A DNA stretch of 11,061 bases, from NCBI GenBank assembly GCA_002887195.1, contig PJAB01001996.1, positions 1 through 11,061 of the forward strand, given 5' to 3'. The position numbers and the translations under genes are program-made. Below are positions 1-6,556 of this stretch, in pieces. The notes below the pieces were generated by a model, which saw only the letters and a program-made list of their open reading frames with translations, was not told where the DNA came from and ran no database searches. Position 1 is the stretch's first letter. Each line of letters begins with the position of its first letter. The DNA is from Chrysochromulina parva (taxonomy: Eukaryota > Haptophyta > Prymnesiales > Chrysochromulinaceae).

Positions 1-2
1 TC

Positions 3-1304
3 ATGGCCGCGTGTGCCCTTGGCGACCTGATGCCGCTGTCGCCGGCGCTGCTGCGTCTGATGCCTCTGATGGCGCTTGCCTTCGAGGTGAGCATGCCACT
101 CGTGATCCTTGGAGCGGAACTGGCTGAGCTATACGGCCCATACGAGTCAGAGCGCCTGGCCCGGTGCGTACGCACCGTGCGCCGCGTGTGCGTGCTCCTA
201 GGCTCCGTCTTTCACATAGTGATCGCGCTGCCGCCGCCGCCCGTGTCTGTCTACCCTTTCTCCATGCTGATGGCACCCATCTTTGTAGGGCTGGTGCCGG
301 CCGAGTGCGCCGCGGCCGCACGGGCAGCGGAGCACGCGCCGCGGCGTGTCAAAGCGGCCTCCCTGGCTTTGCTCGCGGTGCTCGTCGCGGCCGCGTGCCA
401 CGCAGCAAGTCAATCGGACCACTTTGAGTACCCGCCCTACTTCTCGTGGGAGCTCGGCAGCTTGTGGGTGGTGCTCGCATTCAGCGGGCTCTCGCTTGCC
501 GCACTGCTCGCGCCCGCGGCGTCCGAGCACGTGGCGACCGTTCAGGGGCCCGTGACGGGCCCGACGGACCAGCGCGCTCCGTACGGCGCTCGAAGCACTC
601 GGCTCCCTCATCGAGTGGGCAATCGAATGGGCGCGCGCCGCCGACTTCTGACACTGCTGCCGGCGGTGACGCTCCTCGCCGTCGGCGTCGCGCCGTACAT
701 TGGCATCCGCACGCACCCGGCGCTTGCGATGTTCTCCAACTTGCGCATCGAGGGCGGCGCGTCCAATCATTGGCTCATGGGCCAAGGCGCCGTCCTGGGC
801 GCGCGCGCGGCTGCGAAGAACGCTTCGTCTGCCGCTCCCGCACACGACGTGCTACTGTCGGGGTATGGGCCTGAGGTCGCGATCGAGATCGTCGAGACGG
901 ACCTACAGGCGCTGCGCGACGTGCAGGTGAATCTCGCGCCGCTGCTGCCCGCGTCCACGCTCGCCACCCTGCGCCGCCTCGGCCTCGCCACCGAATTCTA
1001 CATATCGCCGCCCGCGTGGGGCCACCCGCCCACGGAGCCGTTTCGGCCGTTTGCCATACCGCTCGTCGAGGTGCGCCTGCGCATCGCGCGCGCCGCGGCG
1101 CAGGGGCTCGACTTTTTTGTGAAATACCGGCGCGTGGGCGGCGACGGTCTTCCGCACCGGGCGGCCACGCGCGTCTACCGGCGGAGAAAGGGCAAGCGGA
1201 CCGCAGGGAGCGACGCCGCGCTCGATGAGCCGGTACCAGCACTCCGCGCGGTCCTCCACCGCTACCGCACGTTTGATACGTCGTACGCGCCGTGCCGGCA
1301 CTAG
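3..1304 (+). CDS. HTTM / vitamin K-dependent gamma-carboxylase-like membrane protein, 5' partial
   Basis: Open frame of 433 codons ending in TAG at 1302-1304. The ATG at 3 is only the first Met in the window, so the real N-terminus and the first membrane segments probably lie upstream, perhaps in other exons. Hydrophobic segments are seen near residues 18-38, 62-77, 84-99, 117-133, 153-171 and 215-231. After the last one comes PYIGIRTHPALAMFSNLRIEGGASNH in pieces: YIGIRT (232-237), then MFSNLRIEGG (243-252) and SNH (254-256). This resembles the motif that follows the last membrane helix in bacterial and algal HTTM-domain proteins, which are related to vitamin K-dependent gamma-carboxylase. 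The soluble C-terminus ends in a YRTFDTSYAPCRH tail. The family is recalled from motif memory, not searched. Carboxylase activity is not implied, since most HTTM proteins have no known substrate. A proline/glycine-rich linker (about 180-210) could hide an unspliced intron, but the frame stays open. Confidence 0.55.
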   Translation: MAACALGDLMPLSPALLRLMPLMALAFEVSMPLVILGAELAELYGPYESERLARCVRTVRRVCVLLGSVFHIVIALPPPPVSVYPFSMLMAPIFVGLVPAECAAAARAAEHAPRRVKAASLALLAVLVAAACHAASQSDHFEYPPYFSWELGSLWVVLAFSGLSLAALLAPAASEHVATVQGPVTGPTDQRAPYGARSTRLPHRVGNRMGARRRLLTLLPAVTLLAVGVAPYIGIRTHPALAMFSNLRIEGGASNHWLMGQGAVLGARAAAKNASSAAPAHDVLLSGYGPEVAIEIVETDLQALRDVQVNLAPLLPASTLATLRRLGLATEFYISPPAWGHPPTEPFRPFAIPLVEVRLRIARAAAQGLDFFVKYRRVGGDGLPHRAATRVYRRRKGKRTAGSDAALDEPVPALRAVLHRYRTFDTSYAPCRH

Positions 1305-1757
1305 CACCGGCGACCGGGGCATAGACAAAATAGGGCGTCATCAAACCGTTGAAAGTCGTCGCGGTCGTCCTTCGTATGAGCATCGGATACCGATCAAGAC
1401 ACAAGAGTGAAGCACGCTGTCCCTGCTGCTTCGTTCTCCCTTCCGTTCTAGTTCTATCAAGATCGATACAACATCTACGATACGTGTAGTAAATGGTCGC
1501 ACCGACCTCTTTGAGCTCCGAAACCTCACCTGCGCTGCAACGCAACTCCAACCCGTCCCGTCCCTGCGCGGACGCGTCACAAAATGTATGCTTAGTCGAG
1601 TACATCGCTTTGTCTCTTTGGAGTCATGCAAGCACGTATCGGGCACGACTGCGACGGGCGATGACCAGTGAGGCCAGCACACTATCTTCCAATGCTTTCC
1701 AGCTCACACATCCAATGGATGCCAGCACACTTCCACAGTCACGTCGCCCGTCACGAA
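1305..1757. other. Convergent intergenic stretch, no gene seen
   Basis: 453 bp between the stop of the HTTM-like gene and the stop of the minus-strand PNGase A-like gene. It is less GC-rich than the flanking exons and presumably holds the two 3' UTRs. No AATAAA was seen on the plus strand after 1304. A short imperfect repeat (GCCAGCACACT) occurs at about 1673-1684 and again at about 1720-1731. No convincing coding signal or RNA gene was found. Confidence 0.6.
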
Positions 1758-4700
1758 TCAGCGATCTGGGATGATCGCCTGGCTCGAGTGTGAAGATCTC
1801 TTCAACACAAAGCGAAGCGTCTTCTTGGCGATTTTTTCTCCGCCTCCTCCGCCTCCTCCGCCACCTCCGTCTCCACCGAGTCTGACACGGCGCGTGGGGA
1901 GTCGGTAGAGTAAGTCGGTGTCCAGCGCGGGCACGAGCGCGACAGGGGATGCGTCTTGCGCTATGGGTGCATGCGGCGTGGCCGCGGCAGCGTCCGTGGG
2001 CACGGCGGCGTCAGCGGGCGCGACGTCGAGCGCCCCGACCATGTGGCCGATACGACGCGTCCCGACCATGTGCCCGATGCGAGGAGGGGGCACCAAGCCA
2101 AGCTGCAGCATGGCATCGGCTTCCCACAGCGCGTCCTTGGCCCCCTTGGCTTGGTCCTCGAGCTCGCGATTCCGCTGCTTGAGCTCAGCGAGTTCGCCCA
2201 GCGCGTCCGCGAGCAGCGAGGCGAGCTCATCCTTTGCGCCCGGTGAGGAGAGGCGCAGGATATCTCCGACCTGCATGCAATGAGGGAGGCGATTAGGGAG
2301 CTCATCAGGTGCAATCAAAGGCCATCAGAAAGGCTCAGGATGTCTCCGACCTGCATGCAATGAGGGAGGCAATTAGGGAGCTCATCAGAGGCCATCAGAC
2401 AGGCTCAGGATGTTTCCCACCTCGGGCATAGGCGGCGGTGCAGGGACGTTGATGCCGTCGCGCTCGGCCGCGCATTCGTCAAACGCCCCACAGAGCACGC
2501 GACGCATCGGGGAGACGACGCACTCATCTCTAAAGCTCGCGTGCTCGATGCCGCCGTCGGTCGAGGACAGATTCTGAGAGAAGCACGCGCCAGGCGACTG
2601 GAAGCTCGCATTCGCCGTCGAGCGCATGAGCACCACCCTACGTTGCTGCGCGTCCGTCCCGCCATACATGCGCGCGTACTGGCCCTGGGCGCTCGAGGCG
2701 AAGCTCCAGTTGAGAGCCATCTGAGGGTCGTCGTTGCCGTACCGCCACTCCTCCTGACGCTCCTTGCGCATCTGCACGTGCCCCTCGAGGGACCACGACG
2801 CATGGCTCGCGTCGAGGAGCTCGCGGATCCCGATGAGGTATGGGTACCGGGAGAGGCTGCGCGTGGTGGCCTCGATGATGCCCGGGACGGCGCGCAACGA
2901 CTCGAGCCACACGCCGCCATTGCCATCGGCATCGAACGGGAGGCGCGTGATGGTGGTGTTGGTGACGGAGGTCATCACGCCGATCGTGTCGCTGAACCCG
3001 AGCGTCTCGTTCAGGATCGAGTTGTTGTTGGTCGCCTCGAGCACGCTGCGAATCGAGTGGCGGCGCACCTGCAAGATGATGCCCACGACCATGTTGCTCG
3101 ACACCTGTCGTTTGAGCTCGGGCGCTGTCTCGGGCGCCAACTGAGCACTGGACACTTTGTGAGCGGTGCGAGATGCCGCGCGAGCTGCCATGCGAGTCGC
3201 CCAGGGCAATGTCGAACTTCCGGGATCGCCGGTGAAGCCCGCGGCGATGCTGCCAGGCAGCGCGAGACGAGCGTCCTCCGAGGTCGCGTTGTCGAGCACC
3301 ACCACCTCGCCGGGGGGCTTGACGCTTGATTTCACGCCATCCTCAAAGGTGTCGACAGAGGTGCCAACAATGCCAGGCAGCTCGGACGTCGAGTTCACGG
3401 GCTGGGTGTCCTCGCCCTCATGGTCACGCCGAGCCCCCCCCTCTTCTGCAGGATTGGCAGCCTCGCCCTCATCGGGCCCGGGCGCGGCATCGGCGCCCTC
3501 GCTCTTTATCCAAATCTCGCCCTCGATCTCGTAGCTCGAGCTCCCGCTCGTGAGCACGCGCACCTGATGAGGGAAGCAATCAAGGGCACGCAGAGGTCAT
3601 CAGAGGTCATCAGAGGTCATCAGTCAACCTCGCTCGTGAGCTCGCGCACCGAGTCGCCGGCCAGCCGCTCCACGTTCGCCGTGGTGCTCACGGCCACGCG
3701 CTCCGCCTTGACGACACGCCCGGTGCGCGTGAGGCCATCCGCGGCGTGCCAGAGCCTCAGCACCGGGTCGACGTACCATGTGCCGCTCGACTGGCTGCCC
3801 TGTGCGGGCGCGATGCGCACGTCGATCGTGTGCGGCAGGCCGTCGTCCATCACGCCGACAAAGGGCGTCAAGTCGAAGGTGAGAGGGGGTACGTTGAGCG
3901 AGTGCAAACCCGCGATCGGACGCCAGAGGACCGGGTTGATGCCTCCAGAGTAGATGACCGGGAAGGGAAAGGCCGCACCCGCGAAGATCCCGTCGACGAG
4001 CACCTCGACCTCGCGGTAGGCGCCCCCAGCGCACACGCCCTCACCGCCTAGCGCGTTCGGCACATTCGAGTACCAAAACTCCTCGCATCCGTGGGGCGAG
4101 ACGTACACATCGAGCACGGCGCGCACGGCGGTGCGCTCCGAGATCGTCACCCTCGTGCTCATATTGGGGGCGCTCGTTGTCGCGATCGCGAGCCGCTCCC
4201 ACGGCGTGATGGCCGCGTCGCTCGCGACCACGGTGCTCAGCACGAGCGGCACGATCGCGTCGGCGGGTGGCAGGTCCGCGAAAGCGGCAATCGACACGTC
4301 GACGCTCACCGACGCAGCTGGCGGGGCGATGGGGGCGGGCATGGCCTCCTCGTCGGCTTTGGCACTGCTGAAACTGCCGTCCCGCAGCAGCGGCAGCGGC
4401 GAGGGCACGGGTGCGGACGGGTCGGGCGGCGGCGGCGCCGAGATGAACTTGAGCGACGAGCTCACCGAGATATTGCCCGTGTAGTTGGCATTGACGACGT
4501 TCGGAATGCTCATCTCCACGGTGGCAGCATGGAGGAAGAGCGCCTGGTAGTGATGGAGCGAGCGTGCTATGTGCCAGCGCACGGCGCGGCGCGCGCGCCC
4601 ACTCTCATCGTACCCTGTTGGCTCGGGCGTCGTCGTGCGCAGAAGCTCGACGCCACCAAGCCAGAGGGCGCCCACGCGGTCATACTGGACGCCTGCGACC

Positions 4701-4909
4701 TCGCCAATAAACTCGAGCTGGACGCTCGTCCAGGGCGGAGGGCAGTCGGCGGGCGGCTCGTACCTCGCAATTTCGACCTGTCGCCAGGTGTTGAAGGTGA
4801 CGTTGCCAAAAAGCGTCACACTGCAGGGCATGCCGAGTGCCAATCTTTCTAAGATTGCGGGACCAGTGCTGATGGGACTGGCATAGTCCGGGAAAACGCT
4901 GAGCACCAT
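1758..4909 (-). CDS. Peptide:N-glycanase A-like protein (PNGase A family), three exons, with C-terminal coiled-coil extension
   Basis: Joined model: exon 1 4909-3650, exon 2 3563-2421, exon 3 2270-1758; all phase 0; 971 aa. PNGase A-type amidases hydrolyse the Asn-GlcNAc bond of N-glycoproteins in the secretory pathway. Exon 1 carries the family core: YDRVGALWLGGVELLRTTTPEP (75-97, shown in two parts: YDRVGALWLGG and VELLRTTTPEP), EFWYSNVPN (277-285), YREVEVLVDG (298-307), VIYSGGINPVLWRPIAG (318-334) and WYVDPVLRLW (378-387). A proline-rich insert lies at 158-200. Exon 2 holds the second half of the family (FSDTIGV, GACFSQNLSS) and an acidic linker. Twelve N-x-S/T sequons in exons 1-2 point to a luminal protein, yet no signal peptide is visible from ATG 4909; an in-frame TAA lies 18 nt upstream, so a leader exon may be missing. 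Exon 3 (about 170 aa) is not PNGase-like: it has a predicted coiled coil (about 812-855), a duplicated RIGHMVG and a poly-Gly run. Exon 3 could be a separate gene or an alternative end. Confidence 0.82.
1838..1877 (-). repeat. GGAGGC-type microsatellite encoding poly-Gly
   Basis: A CTCCGC/CTCCTC-rich run on the plus strand, read as a run of glycines near the C-terminus of exon 3. It is followed in the protein by the basic tail EKIAKKTLRFVLKR. Confidence 0.85.
2034..2081 (-). repeat. In-frame duplication encoding RIGHMVG twice
   Basis: Two 21-bp copies (2061-2081 and 2034-2054) with a 27-bp period. They differ at two positions, CGC/CGT and GGG/GGC, both third codon positions and synonymous. 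This supports translation of exon 3 in the assigned frame. Confidence 0.9.
2271..2420 (-). other. Intron 2 of the PNGase A-like gene, made of two tandem units
   Basis: On the minus strand the intron begins GAG|GTGGGA at 2420 and ends TGCATGCAG at 2271, 150 nt, phase 0. Splicing joins ...PPPMPE to VGDILRLSS. The intron contains in-frame stops (reading in gives VGNILSLSDGL then stop), so removal is needed to reach exon 3. CTAAT, a good branch-point match, lies about 25 nt upstream of each AG. The splice sites are inferred from frame and GT...AG rules; no homologous protein covers this junction. Confidence 0.6.
2271..2420 (-). repeat. Tandem duplication: units 2351-2420 (70 bp) and 2271-2350 (80 bp)
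   Basis: The two units align with 66 of 70 positions identical plus one 10-bp indel (GTGCAATCAA on the plus strand, present only in the 80-bp unit). Both start, on the minus strand, with a copy of the first 20 nt of exon 3 (2270-2251), which itself differs from the nearer copy at only 2 of 20 positions. Both end in CCCTCATTGCATGCAG. A third, partial copy is therefore the coding start of exon 3. Confidence 0.95.
3564..3649 (-). other. Intron 1 of the PNGase A-like gene (86 nt; alternative donor gives 65 nt)
   Basis: Acceptor CCCTCATCAG ends at 3564 and exon 2 starts GTGCGCGTGCTCACGAGCG at 3563. Two phase-0 donors are possible: TCG|GTGCGC at 3649 and GAG|GTTGAC at 3628. The upstream donor is preferred because the intron then starts with a copy of the exon 2 start (18 of 19 nt the same), exactly as in intron 2, and the protein reads GDS-VRVLTSG without a repeated VRELTSE. 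Both donors keep the frame, so both isoforms could exist and differ by 7 residues. Without splicing the frame ends at the TGA at 3622-3620. Confidence 0.75.
3591..3623 (-). repeat. Three perfect 10-bp tandem copies inside intron 1
   Basis: CAGAGGTCAT on the plus strand three times at 3591-3620, followed by CAG. On the minus strand this reads TGATGACCTC repeated, and each copy holds CTGAT, a possible branch point. The same TGATGRCCTYTGAT string occurs in both units of intron 2. Confidence 0.97.
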
Positions 4910-5076
4910 GAGAATTCGATGCCCTTATTAGGAAGACCTGAAAAATCTAAAAGAAGATGAGAACTAATCAAGCACCGCGACACTGGGAAGAATTCGTGCA
5001 CCGACACGGATTCACATGTGCGACAACAGCCCAAGAAGGCAATTTTCCCTAATTTGGGGCGAGAGGTCGAGAAAGT
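4910..5076. promoter_or_regulatory. Divergent promoter region between PNGase A-like and glycosyltransferase genes
   Basis: Only 167 bp separate the two start codons, which point away from each other, so both promoters and 5' UTRs must share this stretch. It is clearly more AT-rich than the flanking exons. On the minus strand a pyrimidine-rich run ends in TTTTTCAG at 4938, 28 nt before ATG 4909. It looks like a 3' splice acceptor and suggests a 5'-UTR intron or an upstream leader exon. No canonical TATA box was identified with confidence. Confidence 0.45.
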
Positions 5077-6351
5077 ATGGTTGTGACCTCTTCTCGACCG
5101 TACGTCCCACGTCGGCTGTGGGCCTACTGGGAAGGGGACACCATACCGGAGATGGCGGCGGCGTGCCTCGCAACACTGCGGCGCACCAACCCAACCTGGA
5201 ACCTAACCATCATGAGCCCCGATAATGTCGCAGCGCTCGGCCTCGATCCGCCGCCCGACTCCCCAGCGGGCATCGCCGACCCGTCCCAATTGCAGCACAA
5301 TGCCGACTGGTACCGCGTGGAGGCGCTTGCTCGCTACGGCGGCGTGTACATGGACGCGTCTAATGTCAACCTACTGCCGCTCGAGACTTGGGTCAACGTG
5401 AGCAGCTCTGCCGTTCAGGGCTTCCAGCGCCCGATGGAGACGCGCTACACGAGCGAGGGCGCGATGAGCGAGGGCGTGCTGAGCGAGATGGAAAACTGGG
5501 CCATCGCCGCACCCGTTGATTCTAGATTCATGGCGCGATGGCGCGACCACTATGCGGAGGCGCTCGCCGAGGGCCTCGATGCCTATGTCGCACGCCAGGA
5601 CAACATCACCATGGGAGCGCTCAAGGTCGCCGAAGGCTACCTAGCACAGCACGTCGGCTGGGTGCTCACGCGCAACGAGCTCTCCGAGCAGGAGGCACCC
5701 ACGCACCTGGTCTCATCCACAGATGAGGGCCGTCCGTTCCACTTCATGATCGAACACGGGTGGGTCTCAGCCTGGGTTGCGTTTTACACGATGCAGACGC
5801 CTCGCGCTGCCTTTGGGAACAAGACAGCCTTCCTCAAGTTTCGCTCCGCCGAGCGCAGCTGCGTCTCGCCCCTCTGGACGTACTCGGCCTTTTGGTTCTG
5901 GCCGTTTGCGGACTCTGGCTCGCCTAGCCTGGCAGCCTCGTTACGGGCCGATCTTGAGGCCGAGCCGGAGCTGCTCGCTCGCGCGACCGGCGCGATGGAC
6001 GCCAAGGCTGTCGGCTTCTTCCTCCTGCAGTGGTGGCTGCCGCTCCTCCTGCTGCTCATGCTGCTCGTTGCCCTGTGCTGGGGCGGCTGCTACTGCTTCT
6101 GCGCGCCGTGCCGCCAGTGCACGGACCGGCTGACGGGAGCCTGTTGTCCCAAGTCCCGCTGCTGCACGCCCCACTCCGAGGAGGAGACGCTTGGCCTGAC
6201 GGACAAGAATACCGTCTCCAGCAAGGACGAGCTGAGCCGCGAGCAGAGCGGCCAAGCGTCCGAGCGCATGAGCGAGCGCCGAGTCCTTACCCAAGGGGCC
6301 TACGACACACAGATTCGTCATCCCGCGGGCCTACGTTCCCACAGACTCTAG
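5077..6351 (+). CDS. DXD-type glycosyltransferase (capsular polysaccharide synthesis / GT32-like) with C-terminal membrane anchor
   Basis: 424 aa, intronless as read, ATG 5077 to TAG 6349-6351. The N-terminal half has the fold signature of this class: RRLWAYWEGDTIPEM, then ADWYRVEALARYGGVYMDAS (76-95), in which D77 and R80 are the usual conserved pair and YGGVYMD93-A-S95 is the nucleotide-sugar/metal site. The second Asp of a classic DxD is replaced by Ser, as in the D-A-T form I associate with Caps_synth (PF05704) proteins. There are four N-glycosylation sequons. A single strong membrane helix sits at about 319-341, followed by a Cys-rich stretch (GGCYCFCAPC...) and a Ser/Glu-rich tail of about 65 residues. 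No N-terminal signal or anchor is seen, so either topology is unusual or a leader exon is missing. It probably transfers a sugar in the Golgi or at the surface; acceptor unknown. It lies divergent to the PNGase A-like gene. Confidence 0.72.
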   Translation: MVVTSSRPYVPRRLWAYWEGDTIPEMAAACLATLRRTNPTWNLTIMSPDNVAALGLDPPPDSPAGIADPSQLQHNADWYRVEALARYGGVYMDASNVNLLPLETWVNVSSSAVQGFQRPMETRYTSEGAMSEGVLSEMENWAIAAPVDSRFMARWRDHYAEALAEGLDAYVARQDNITMGALKVAEGYLAQHVGWVLTRNELSEQEAPTHLVSSTDEGRPFHFMIEHGWVSAWVAFYTMQTPRAAFGNKTAFLKFRSAERSCVSPLWTYSAFWFWPFADSGSPSLAASLRADLEAEPELLARATGAMDAKAVGFFLLQWWLPLLLLLMLLVALCWGGCYCFCAPCRQCTDRLTGACCPKSRCCTPHSEEETLGLTDKNTVSSKDELSREQSGQASERMSERRVLTQGAYDTQIRHPAGLRSHRL

Positions 6352-6556
6352 CCGCTTTCCGGGATCACGGTGTTCGTCTGCCCCCCCCCTCGGTGCTCCT
6401 CACCTTCAATGTATTTGTATTGTCGATTCACAAACAACATAGCCTACAACGATCCACATGTGATAACAACTTTTACTGGAGTGTTGCCTGTCGGTAAGCC
6501 TCGGAAGAGGCGGGTTTCACACCTTTTTCACATTTCGACTGAGGCTGAAACTTAAT

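Noticed and set aside
198..845. Long minus-strand open frame opposite the HTTM-like gene
   Set aside because: A typical antisense shadow in high-GC DNA; Arg/His-rich, with no motif, while the plus frame has clear membrane helices.
2541..3329. Long plus-strand open frame opposite PNGase A exon 2
   Set aside because: Low-quality Arg/His/Ala-rich translation; the minus frame carries family-like sequence and eight sequons.
4091..4852. Plus-strand open frame of 253 codons opposite PNGase A exon 1
   Set aside because: Shadow of the strongest PNGase A motifs on the other strand.
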